From NCBI RefSeq assembly GCF_016756535.1, contig NZ_AP023248.1:186001-250000 (forward strand): a stretch of 64,000 nt of DNA, written 5' to 3'. The position numbers were made by a program, and so were the translations under genes. The stretch is from Mesorhizobium sp. 131-2-1 (GTDB lineage Bacteria > Pseudomonadota > Alphaproteobacteria > Rhizobiales > Rhizobiaceae). Each line of letters starts with the position of its first letter. Within the stretch, counting starts at the first letter, position 1. Below are positions 16,785-24,927 of this stretch, piece by piece. Under the pieces are notes generated by a model. It searched no databases, was not told the DNA's origin, and saw only the letters and a program-made list of their open reading frames with translations.

Positions 16785-18017
16785 TCACCCCAGCTTGATC
16801 TTGTCCGCGCCGACGAGGCGCAGGAACAACAGGTAGATGGCAAGCGTCACGACAAGCAAGACCACACCGAGGGCGGCGGCCAAACCCCAGTTGAGATCGC
16901 GGTTGATGTAAACTGAAATGAAGTTGGACACCATCTGGTCGCGTGGCCCACCGACAAGCGCCGGCGTGATGTAGTAGCCAAGCGATAGTATGAAAGTCAT
17001 CAGGCATCCGGCGACGACGCCAGGCAGCGTCTGCGGCGCGTAGATGCGCCAGAAGGCGGAGGACGGCGGAGCCCCGAGCGAGCGAGCCGCTCTGAGCTGT
17101 GTGGTCGGAATCGAGCGCATGACGCTATAAATTGGGAGGATAGTAAAGGGCAACTGAATGTGCGTCATCGCGATGACCGTTCCGACGCGCGTGAAGATGA
17201 GTTGAAGCCTCTCGCCTGTCAGATGCAAGGTCATCAGCACGTCGTTGATGATCCCATCTGACTGCAGAAGCACCACCCATGCCGTGGTGCGAACGAGCAG
17301 CGATGTCCATAGCGGCAGAAGCACCATCAGAATCATGATGCCGGCGATTGCCTTGGGAGCGATTGTCAGCACGTAGGCGACGGGATAGCCTAGGATCAAG
17401 GTAAACAGCGTCACCAACCCGGCTACGAACAGCGTGCGCCCCAATACGTCGAGGAAAATCGCCTGATCGCCCTGGACACGTTCGATCGAACCGTTCGGTG
17501 TCTGCTTGAGGTCGAGCGCGGTCAGCAGATAGTAAGGCGTGAAAGAAGCACCATTGCGCTTAATGATCGCCCAGGTCTCTGGAGAGCCCCAATCCCTGTT
17601 CATCTCGAGGAACTTTTCCCTATACAGGCCTGTATCGAGTTTTTCGACCATCCGCGCTGCCGCTAGCACGCGGCTGCGCATGCCGGAAATCTCGTAGTTG
17701 AGACGCTTGCCCAGCAAGGCAGCCGTGCTGTTGGCCTTTGCGACCTTGAGATCAGCGGCGAGCGCGGCGTAGACCGGCTCGTCCGGCGTCGAAACACCAT
17801 CCCAGCTTTCGAGAGCGCCCAATGTGCGAGGCAGCACCTCATTTGTCTCCGGATTGCCTACCGCCGTGACCAGCAGGTAAAGGATTGGAGCGACAAAGGC
17901 GACCACCAGGAAGACGATCAGCGGCAGAGCTAGCGAAAGCGCAGCGCGCCTGGCGGGTTTCTCGGCCCGACGTACGGCCATAAAGATGTTGACGCGGTCT
18001 ATCTCTGCTACTGTCAT
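16785..18017 (-). CDS. PotB-like ABC transporter permease with long periplasmic insert, system 2
   Basis: This 410-residue permease is longer than the roughly 280-300 residues typical of PotB. The extra length is a hydrophilic stretch of about 150 residues (about 55-200, between the first membrane segment ending LYLLVTAVG and the second starting LGRTLFVAGLVTLFTLI), probably periplasmic. The rest has the usual membrane segments and the EAA loop (AARSLGAPPSSAFWRIYAPQ). It starts with ATG at 18015-18017 after GAGGTGTG. Long-insert permeases of this type occur in rhizobial opine/polyamine-class systems; the insert may contact the binding protein, which is speculation. Confidence 0.9.
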   Translation of the reverse strand: MTVAEIDRVNIFMAVRRAEKPARRAALSLALPLIVFLVVAFVAPILYLLVTAVGNPETNEVLPRTLGALESWDGVSTPDEPVYAALAADLKVAKANSTAALLGKRLNYEISGMRSRVLAAARMVEKLDTGLYREKFLEMNRDWGSPETWAIIKRNGASFTPYYLLTALDLKQTPNGSIERVQGDQAIFLDVLGRTLFVAGLVTLFTLILGYPVAYVLTIAPKAIAGIMILMVLLPLWTSLLVRTTAWVVLLQSDGIINDVLMTLHLTGERLQLIFTRVGTVIAMTHIQLPFTILPIYSVMRSIPTTQLRAARSLGAPPSSAFWRIYAPQTLPGVVAGCLMTFILSLGYYITPALVGGPRDQMVSNFISVYINRDLNWGLAAALGVVLLVVTLAIYLLFLRLVGADKIKLG

Positions 18018-18020
18018 GGC

Positions 18021-19145
18021 TCACACCTCCAGCAGACGGCATTCGGAAATGCCGCATTCGAGGGCGACATCCGTGCCCAATGCGAAGTGCCGCGCCTGCC
18101 GCGCCGGGATGCGCGCGGTGATGAGTTGGCCGCCAAACGCCTCGACCGACAGCCGCATATGGTCGCCGAGGAAGAAGACGTCGCGCGCCTTGCCCGTGAA
18201 ACGGTTAAGACCGGCACGGACACCCTCGCCGGCCAGCGAAATGTTCTCCGGCCGTACGGATACACTCATGTCTTCTGCGCCCGTGCCGGACACAATAGCG
18301 CCGGCGGCCTTCAACGTCGTGCCGTCGGCCATACGCACGACGGTCACGCCTCCTTCCCGTCCGAGCAAGGTGCACGGCAGTGTGTTGTTCTCGCCGATAA
18401 ATGAGGCGACGAAGCGATTGGACGGCTCGTCGTACAGTGTTTTCGGATCCGCAAGCTGCTGGATACGCCCATCGTGGAAGACGGCGATGCGGTCCGACAT
18501 CGTCAACGCTTCGGACTGGTCGTGAGTAACGTAGACCATGGTGATGCCGAGCGTGGTCTGGAGTTGCTTGATCTCGATCTGCATGCGTTCGCGCAACTGT
18601 TTGTCGAGCGCGCCGAGCGGCTCGTCCATGAGCACTAATGAAGGCTCGAATACCAAGGCGCGAGCCAAAGCGACGCGCTGCTGCTGGCCGCCGGAAAGCT
18701 GCGCCGGGCGACGATCGCCCAGCGCTTCGAGACTGACGCGGCCGAGCGCCTGGCGAACCTTTTCCTTGGCGGCGGCGCCGGCAATGCCGCGATAGCGCAG
18801 CGGAAACGCAACATTCTCCGCCACCGTCATGTGTGGAAACAGGGCATAGTTTTGGAACACAAAGCCGATGTTGCGTTTCTCGGGAGGCAACCGCTCGACA
18901 GGCTTGCCGTCGAGCAGGATATGGCCGAGCGTCGGCTGTTCGAAACCGCCCAGCATCATCAACGTCGTGGTCTTACCCGAGCCTGAAGGACCCAGCATGG
19001 TCAGGAACTCGCCGCGAAAGACGTCGAGGTTGAGGTCTTTCACGACGAAGTTGACGCCGTCGTAGGATTTTTTCACGTCCTCGAATCGAACGAGGGCATC
19101 GACTGGGTTGTCCGTCGCAAGTGACATTCGCTGGGAAAAATTCAT
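18021..19145 (-). CDS. PotA-like ABC transporter ATP-binding protein, system 2
   Basis: This 374-residue ATPase has Walker A GPSGSGKTT, signature LSGGQQQRVALARAL, Walker B LVLMDEPLGALD and a C-terminal TOBE domain from about 285. I chose the ATG at 19143-19145 after GGAGGAG; a TTG six codons upstream is inside that site. It lies 27 bp after the binding-protein gene and 3 bp before permease B, so it is in one operon. It powers uptake by ABC system 2; the substrate is unknown but context suggests a creatinine-pathway compound or a polyamine. Confidence 0.93.
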   Translation of the reverse strand: MNFSQRMSLATDNPVDALVRFEDVKKSYDGVNFVVKDLNLDVFRGEFLTMLGPSGSGKTTTLMMLGGFEQPTLGHILLDGKPVERLPPEKRNIGFVFQNYALFPHMTVAENVAFPLRYRGIAGAAAKEKVRQALGRVSLEALGDRRPAQLSGGQQQRVALARALVFEPSLVLMDEPLGALDKQLRERMQIEIKQLQTTLGITMVYVTHDQSEALTMSDRIAVFHDGRIQQLADPKTLYDEPSNRFVASFIGENNTLPCTLLGREGGVTVVRMADGTTLKAAGAIVSGTGAEDMSVSVRPENISLAGEGVRAGLNRFTGKARDVFFLGDHMRLSVEAFGGQLITARIPARQARHFALGTDVALECGISECRLLEV

Positions 19146-19172
19146 CGATGCGCTCCTCCGCAAGCCCGCGCG

Positions 19173-20225
19173 CTACTGCGAAAGCCAGGTCGTGAACCGC
19201 TTGCGTATTTCGTCTCCGTTGTCAGCCCAGAAACCATTGTTGAGGGTTAAGGAAACCGTCAGATTCTGTGGACTGGTCGGCAGATTCTTGGCATCCTCGG
19301 GTGCCACGAACTCGGCCGCCGATTTCCGCACCGGTCCATAAGGAATGTATTTGGTGATGCCCGCCAGAACTTTAGGCTCAACGGCGTACTTAATAAAGGC
19401 AAGCGATCCGTCAGCATTCTTAGCACCCTTGGGGATTACCCAGTAATTGGAATCGAGGATCTGGTTGTCCCAGACGATCCGGAAATCCTTGCCTTCCTTG
19501 TTGGCGTTGTAGATGCGACCGTTCCACGCGGTCGTCATAGTCACCTCACCCGAAGCGAGCAACTGCGGTGCCTGGGCGCCGGCTTCCCACCACACAATGC
19601 TGTCCTTGATCGTGTCGAGCTTGGCGAAGGCACGATCGACGCCCGCCGGGGTCGACAGCGTTTCGTAGACCTGGTCAGGCGCTACGCCATCGGCGAGCAA
19701 CGCGAATTCCAGGTTGGTTGCAGGGTTTTTCCAGAGGCCGCGCTTTCCCGGGAACTTCTTGTTGTCGAACAAATCCTTGATCGTCTTCGGACCGTCCGCC
19801 AGCTTGGCGCCGTCGTAAGCAAGGATCGTCGCATAGACGATCGTACCGACGCCGCATTCCGAGGTCGTGCCCTTGATCCAATCGTCCTGGGGTCCGATTT
19901 TCGCCCAGTCGATCTTTTCGAAGATACCTTCGTCGCACCCTTGCAGCAGTGTCGGCGCATCGACATCGACGACATCTATGGTGGTATTGCCGGATTCGAT
20001 CATCGCCTTGATCTTGGCGATCTCGCCGCCATATTCCTGCTCATCGATCTTGGCCCCGGTCTCGGCGGCATAGGTTTCGAACACTGCCTTGCGTTGCGCT
20101 TCCTGGTAAGCGCCACCGAAACTCATGACCGAAAGCGTGTCTTGCGCTCGCGCTGCATTCGAACAAAGCGGGGCAAGCGCCACCAGTGATAAGGTCAGCA
20201 CGCGACTTGTTAAGCGATGTCTCAT
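19173..20225 (-). CDS. PotD-like periplasmic substrate-binding protein, system 2
   Basis: This 350-residue binding protein has a Sec signal peptide (MRHRLTSRVLTLSLVALAPL, cleavage near ARA-QD). The mature protein opens LSVMSFGGAYQEAQRKAVFE, as in PotD/opine-class binding proteins. I chose the ATG at 20223-20225, which has GGGAGTGG upstream; MGVAEMRH five codons earlier is also possible. It is the first gene of ABC system 2. No gene lies directly upstream, so the operon promoter should be within 20226-20490. Confidence 0.92.
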   Translation of the reverse strand: MRHRLTSRVLTLSLVALAPLCSNAARAQDTLSVMSFGGAYQEAQRKAVFETYAAETGAKIDEQEYGGEIAKIKAMIESGNTTIDVVDVDAPTLLQGCDEGIFEKIDWAKIGPQDDWIKGTTSECGVGTIVYATILAYDGAKLADGPKTIKDLFDNKKFPGKRGLWKNPATNLEFALLADGVAPDQVYETLSTPAGVDRAFAKLDTIKDSIVWWEAGAQAPQLLASGEVTMTTAWNGRIYNANKEGKDFRIVWDNQILDSNYWVIPKGAKNADGSLAFIKYAVEPKVLAGITKYIPYGPVRKSAAEFVAPEDAKNLPTSPQNLTVSLTLNNGFWADNGDEIRKRFTTWLSQ

Positions 20226-20962
20226 TTCCGCCACTCCCATTGGTTGGAAACACGGCCTCGACTTCGTCTGAGTGAGCCTTGGCCGGTGCAAAACGGTAAT
20301 TTGGCAAGGGCGCGACAGCAAATAAGTACATCGCATGACTCCATGAGAAAGCGTTATCGCGGCGCGCGCCACGTCATGGTTGGGCGCCGTGGCAACCCCA
20401 TGCTTCAAGGCGCGACCAGGTTCTGTCTGGCGCCTTGAATCACCGAACTCAGCAAAAGAACACACCCGGCATCAGTAACGCATAGGAGGGACTCAAGAAC
20501 GCTCGGCTTTGATACGATCGGGGATCCAGTCGCAAAATGCTCTGATGGCCGAGCGAATTTCAGCAGCCTCCGGGTAGAACAGAGCAACCAATTTGTTCGC
20601 GTCGCAATCAAAATCGAAGGCCGGACCAACTGACTGTGGCGGATCATGCTCGACCAATGGCCGCACGGCGATACTGATAGGTTGGCCGAGCAGGGCTGCC
20701 TCGATAGCCAAGGCCTTGCGGCGTGCGGCCTTCGGCAGTTGCGTTGACAGGTCTGGCACATGACGGCCAAAAACGGGGCGAACATGATGGACTCCGAGAG
20801 GCGCTCGCCAAGCGACATGATCGGTGTGACACGTTCGGTAGACAATGCAATTTGTCTCGGGCGATCCCGTCCACACCTACTCACACAACGGTGATAGCTG
20901 TTCAACGAAACCGTTCGGCGACACGTGCGTTTTGTTCAGTACGATTTATCTGAGGTTCCATC
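20226..20962. other. 737-bp stretch with no supported gene
   Basis: It should hold the promoter of ABC system 2 near 20226-20400. A minus-strand open frame at 20493-20876 has some protein-like character in its second half (LPKAARRKALAIEAALLGQP, then IRAFCDWIPDRIK, which faintly recalls a LysR C-terminal end), but it has no clear start or family. I regard it as a possible remnant only. Confidence 0.5.
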
Positions 20963-21208
20963 ATGTCCGAAGCGTGGTTTTCCAAGCCGGTGTCGGTCAC
21001 CACCGGCATTGGCGGAGACATTCGCAATCTCTTGAACGCTCAACAAGCGATAGATTTGCTTGGAGGCAATTGGCGCGATGCAGGAAGTCAAAAACATCGG
21101 TCCGCGTTGAGAGCTTGCCGGCAGGCCATAAACGGTGGCGTTTCCGCCGATGTCGCAAGAGAAGTTTTTGTCGAAGCTGCCCGGGAGGCGCATATTTTGG
21201 TTGAATGA
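20963..21208 (+). CDS. DUF982 domain protein
   Basis: This 81-residue protein matches the rhizobial DUF982 pattern. It starts MSEAWFSKPVSVTTGIGGDI, has a WR-containing middle, and ends with the A-C-x-A-INGGVSADVAREVFVEAAREAHILVE helix. A GAGGTTCC site precedes the ATG. DUF982 proteins are small, multi-copy and of unknown function in Rhizobiales. Its family context gives no mechanism. A minus-strand frame overlaps it entirely (see 20997-21428). Confidence 0.88.
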   Translation: MSEAWFSKPVSVTTGIGGDIRNLLNAQQAIDLLGGNWRDAGSQKHRSALRACRQAINGGVSADVAREVFVEAAREAHILVE

Positions 21209-21428
21209 GATTACAGATTGTGCGGCGGATTCCTCGTTCGGCCTCCAAGGTTTCCCATTTGTCGGTAGGAAGGTTTCCGGTCACTCGGCCCTTTGAAAGT
21301 CCCTCAAGGATAAACAATACCGTATCGCGATTGAGAGCCGCGTAATTGGTGGCGAGGCAGATCGATCGCGTGTCGAGAAAGCTTGCATCTAGTGCGTGTT
21401 CAACCAACGCGGTCTTGTTCAGCGCCAT
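20997..21428 (-). CDS. Possible CDS overlapping the ClC gene end and antisense to DUF982
   Basis: This 143-codon frame starts MALNKTALVEHALDASFLDT, 29 bp inside the 3' end of the ClC gene on the same strand. The first 65 or so codons look coding (FILEGLSKGRVTGNLPTDKW and fair G/C third positions), but the remainder runs antisense through the DUF982 gene and looks like shadow. It may be a small gene truncated at its 3' end or a remnant. I recognise no family. Confidence 0.3.
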   Translation of the reverse strand: MALNKTALVEHALDASFLDTRSICLATNYAALNRDTVLFILEGLSKGRVTGNLPTDKWETLEAERGIRRTICNLIQPKYAPPGQLRQKLLLRHRRKRHRLWPAGKLSTRTDVFDFLHRANCLQANLSLVERSRDCECLRQCRW

Positions 21429-23208
21429 CCTGTTTTCTAAGGCGGGTGCCGAAGCCAAGCAAGGTCGAACGTTCGCGCTCCTCGGCCTGTTTCCTCGACC
21501 GCACGCGCATCAGATCCTTCCAGCCGACATAGCCGACCAGCTGCGAACCTTCACGGGTGACGACGGGCAGATGGGAGACGTTGGCCAGCAGCAGTTTGTC
21601 GGAAAGGCCCTCGAGATACTCATCCGGATAGGCGAGCGTCACCTTGCTGCCGGCCAGCAACGCGCCAAGCGTCGTGGTGCGATGGGTGCCGGCACGTCTC
21701 CAACGTAGGATCGCCGGGGGGTCGATGAGGCCAAGTACATGCCCGTCTTCGTTCACCACTGGGAAGCTCGGATGCTGCGTCTCCGGGGCGGTCAGGAATG
21801 CTGCGGCGCCATGCAGCGTCATCGTCGCTGGCACACTCTCGACCTCTGAGGTCATGACCTCCCGCACCCTGGTCAAGGCAAAGGGATCGACGCGATATTC
21901 GCGAACCAGATGGTGTCCCCTTCTGGCGATCTTCTCGGTCAGGATCGAACGCTTCAGCAAGAGCACGGTGACGGCGTGCGCTGCCGCACAGGCCGCTATC
22001 AGCGGCACCAGCACATGCGTGTTGCCGGTCAACTCGACGGCGAAGAAGGTCGCGGTCAGCGGCGCCCGCATCGTGCCGCCCATGGTGGCGGCCATTGCCA
22101 GCAGCGCCCAGAAGCCCGGGTCCGCCGCAGGCAGAACGCCGGCGAGCACTGCTCCCATCGCCCCACCCATGATCAGCAGCGGCGCCAGCACGCCCCCGGA
22201 CGTTCCCGAACCAAGCGCCACCGACCAGATGATGGCCTTGACCACCAGCAGGATGAATGCGGCGGTGGCGAGCGTGCGGCCGTCCAGCATGTCGGCGATG
22301 TTGTCATAGCCGACGCCGAGCGCCCGCGGCTCGATCAGCCCGCCTATGCCCACCACCAGGCCGCCTAACATCGGCCACCACATCCAGTGGATGGGCAGCC
22401 TCTGGAAGCCGTCCTCGCAGGCATAGACCATCTGCGTCAGCAGCCCCGACAACAGGCCGGCCGCAACGCCGATCGAGATCCAGCCGGTAAGGCCGATGAA
22501 GGACACTTCCATGCCGCCCTGGAACGGGAAGATCGGTCCGGGTAGATGCAGCACGGTGCGCTCCACTTCGGCGATGATCGCCGCGACCGCCACGGGAATG
22601 AAGGAGCGCGGCGTCCATTCGAAGAGCAGCAGTTCCACCGCCAGCATGATTGCGGCAATCGGTGTGCCGAAGACGGTGGTCATGCCGGCCGCCGCACCTG
22701 CCACCAACAGCGTCTTGCGTTCATTATCGCTCACCGGCAGCATCTGCGCGATCAGCGAGCCGATCGCGCCGCCCGTCATGATGATCGGGCCTTCGGCGCC
22801 GAAGGGACCGCCGGAGCCGATCGAGATCGCCGACGACAGCGGCTTCAGGATCGCCACCTTGGCGTCGAGTTTTGACCGCCCGAGCAGGATCGCCTCTATG
22901 GCTTCGGGAATGCCGTGGCCGCGGATCTTCTCACTGCCGAAGCGCGCCATCAGGCCGATGAGCAGCGCGCCGATCACCGGCACGAGGACTGAGGCATAGC
23001 CGAGTGGCGTGTCTTCGAGTTTCAGATCGGCGAGAGTGAACTGGCCAAAATAGGCGATGTTGGTGGCGAGCCGGATCAGCTTCAAGAGCGCGATGCCGGC
23101 AAACAGCCCCGCCGTCGCCACCACCACCGCAATGGCGGCGACCAGCAGCACCCTTGCATCGGTCGTAAAATCTCGGAGATGGCTGGGGTTGGCGTGATCA
23201 AGTTTCAT
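21400..23208 (-). CDS. ClC-family chloride channel/antiporter with CBS domains
   Basis: This 602-residue membrane protein has the ClC anion-path motifs GSGGPFGAEGP (selectivity serine and gating glutamate retained; GSGGP replaces GSGIP and GAEGP replaces GREGP) and GTSGGVLAPLL. About 10-12 hydrophobic helices span residues 20-425, followed by two CBS domains (about 445-580, VMTSEVESVPATMTLHGAAA and LLLANVSHLPVVTREGSQLV) that usually bind adenine nucleotides. I chose the ATG at 23206-23208; an ATG four codons upstream (23220) is equally possible. It is divergent from a MarR gene with a perfect palindrome between them, so MarR control is likely. Confidence 0.93.
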   Translation of the reverse strand: MKLDHANPSHLRDFTTDARVLLVAAIAVVVATAGLFAGIALLKLIRLATNIAYFGQFTLADLKLEDTPLGYASVLVPVIGALLIGLMARFGSEKIRGHGIPEAIEAILLGRSKLDAKVAILKPLSSAISIGSGGPFGAEGPIIMTGGAIGSLIAQMLPVSDNERKTLLVAGAAAGMTTVFGTPIAAIMLAVELLLFEWTPRSFIPVAVAAIIAEVERTVLHLPGPIFPFQGGMEVSFIGLTGWISIGVAAGLLSGLLTQMVYACEDGFQRLPIHWMWWPMLGGLVVGIGGLIEPRALGVGYDNIADMLDGRTLATAAFILLVVKAIIWSVALGSGTSGGVLAPLLIMGGAMGAVLAGVLPAADPGFWALLAMAATMGGTMRAPLTATFFAVELTGNTHVLVPLIAACAAAHAVTVLLLKRSILTEKIARRGHHLVREYRVDPFALTRVREVMTSEVESVPATMTLHGAAAFLTAPETQHPSFPVVNEDGHVLGLIDPPAILRWRRAGTHRTTTLGALLAGSKVTLAYPDEYLEGLSDKLLLANVSHLPVVTREGSQLVGYVGWKDLMRVRSRKQAEERERSTLLGFGTRLRKQDGAEQDRVG

Positions 23209-23289
23209 TGCTGCTCTCATTCTGCGGACGCATCGCATGTGCCGGATGACTGTGTCGCCGGGACACGGCATGCTTGTCGGTTCGTTATG

Positions 23290-23304
23290 TATCGTAATAC
23301 GATA
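23290..23304. promoter_or_regulatory. Perfect palindrome, candidate MarR operator
   Basis: TATCGTA and TACGATA are perfect 7-bp inverted arms around one central A. The element lies between the divergent ClC and MarR genes, about 80 bp before ClC and 38 bp before MarR. MarR dimers typically bind 15-20 bp near-palindromes in such gaps, so autoregulation and control of ClC are likely. Confidence 0.7.
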
Positions 23305-23341
23305 TAAATAGACAAGGCCGTTCTTGCTAAAGCCGATCGGA

Positions 23342-23788
23342 ATGGAACAAGTGTCAAAAATGACGCATCCGCAAAAACCACGCCCCGCCATCAGCCAGGC
23401 CGACTACCAGCGGCTGTCGGAGTTTCGCTACCTGATCCGCCGCTTCCTCGAATTCAGCCAGGTCCAGGCACACGATGCCGGGCTGACCCCGCGCCAGCAT
23501 CAGGCACTGCTGGCAATCAAGGGGTTCCCGGGCGGCGGCCCGGTGACGGTTGGCGACCTGGCCGAGCGCCTGCGTATCCGCCACCACAGCGCCGTCGAAC
23601 TGGTCAACCGCCTTGGCGAGGCAGGGCTGGTCGCAAGGGATCAGGACAAGGATGACCACCGCCGTGTACTGCTACAGTTGACCGTGCGTGCCGACGACCA
23701 CCTGGCCGACCTTTCGGCCGCGCATCTCGACGAGCTTTCGCGGATAGAGCCGATGCTGAGACGCTTGCTGCTTCGTGGCGACAAATGA
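23342..23788 (+). CDS. MarR-family transcriptional regulator
   Basis: This 148-residue protein has the MarR winged helix (about 40-110: LTPRQHQALLAIKGFPGGGP, VGDLAERLRIRHHSAVELVN, then the wing RDQDKDDHRRVLLQLT) flanked by dimerisation helices. The ATG at 23342 is chosen; a later ATG (23360) is possible. Divergent placement from ClC with a palindromic site between them suggests it represses ClC and itself. Its ligand is unknown. Confidence 0.9.
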   Translation: MEQVSKMTHPQKPRPAISQADYQRLSEFRYLIRRFLEFSQVQAHDAGLTPRQHQALLAIKGFPGGGPVTVGDLAERLRIRHHSAVELVNRLGEAGLVARDQDKDDHRRVLLQLTVRADDHLADLSAAHLDELSRIEPMLRRLLLRGDK

Positions 23789-23916
23789 TCCGGACAGTTT
23801 GGGTCGAATTCATTGGCATTGGCTCATCGCGGCACGCAGCCTCTTGCACGAGCCAGTTAGATGCCATGCAATAAGGAGGCAGCTGAGCCGGTCTGCGTCC
23901 GAAAAACAAAACCTAT

Positions 23917-24927
23917 TCAATGGTAACCAACGTCAGCGCGAACTTTGCCGCGGAACACCCAATACGACCAGCCGGTGTACATCAGGATCACGGGCAACAG
24001 CACAAGAGTGCCCACGAGCAGGAAAGCCTGGGTGCGTTCTGAAGAGGCCGATTCCCAAAGCGTGAAATGGTAGGGAACGATCATCGGGAAGAGGCTGATG
24101 GCGATCCCAACATAGGAAAGCACAAAGAGGCCGATGGCGCCGACGAAAGGCTTCGTCTCACTTGCACTGCCCAGTACCCGCCAGGTGAAGAAGGCGACGG
24201 CCGCAGTCGCAACAGGTACCGGTGCCAAATACAGAATGTTGGGCCAAGCGAACCAGCGCGCGGCGATGGCCTGGCTCATGAACGGGGTCCAAATGCTGAC
24301 CACGCCAATACCGACGAGGACGCCAACAAGGCACATGCGGCCGTGGCGTCGCGCCGCCGCCTGAACCTCCCCCTCGGTCTTGAGGATCAGCCAGCCGGCG
24401 CCCAGAAGGCCGTAGCCGAACAACAGGGCGATACCTGTCAATAGCGAGAATGGTGTCAGAAAATCGAAGGAACCTCCGGAAAACTGCCTGCCGGTGACCT
24501 CAAAACCCTGGATGAAGGCGCCAAGCACGACCCCTTGAGCAAAGGTGGCCACAGCTGAGCCATAGCAGAAACCATGATCCCAGAAGGTCTTGTGCTCAGC
24601 GTCGCGGAACCGGAACTCGAACGCCACGCCGCGGAACACCAGCGCCAGCAGCATGACCAGGACCGGAAAATACACCGCCGGGATGATGATGGCGAAGGCA
24701 AGCGGAAACGCCGCCAGAAGCCCGAGGCCGCCCAGCACAAGCCAGGTCTCGTTGCCGTCCCAGATCGGCGCGATCGAGTTCATGATCGTGTTGCGGGACG
24801 CAGTGTCGGGCGCGAAGCCGTAAAGCATGCCGACGCCAAGATCGAAACCGTCCAGAAGCACGTAGAAGAACACCGCCATGCCGAGGATCAGCGTCCAGAT
24901 TGGCACGAAATCGAGGACCTGGGTCAT
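23917..24927 (-). CDS. cydB: Cytochrome bd-type quinol oxidase subunit II
   Basis: This 336-residue protein starts MTQVLDFVPIWTLILGMAVF and has the CydB landmarks DGFDLGVGMLYGF and APIWDGNETWLVLGG, with about eight to nine membrane segments. Its ATG overlaps the cydA stop by 4 bp. With CydA it forms a quinol oxidase that reduces oxygen to water without pumping protons. The pair resembles the CioAB (cyanide-insensitive) subgroup, judged mainly from CydA. Confidence 0.95.
   Translation of the reverse strand: MTQVLDFVPIWTLILGMAVFFYVLLDGFDLGVGMLYGFAPDTASRNTIMNSIAPIWDGNETWLVLGGLGLLAAFPLAFAIIIPAVYFPVLVMLLALVFRGVAFEFRFRDAEHKTFWDHGFCYGSAVATFAQGVVLGAFIQGFEVTGRQFSGGSFDFLTPFSLLTGIALLFGYGLLGAGWLILKTEGEVQAAARRHGRMCLVGVLVGIGVVSIWTPFMSQAIAARWFAWPNILYLAPVPVATAAVAFFTWRVLGSASETKPFVGAIGLFVLSYVGIAISLFPMIVPYHFTLWESASSERTQAFLLVGTLVLLPVILMYTGWSYWVFRGKVRADVGYH

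Noticed and set aside
20493..20876. Minus-strand frame with a faintly LysR-like C-terminal end
   Set aside because: No plausible start, helix-turn-helix or convincing alignment; at most a remnant.
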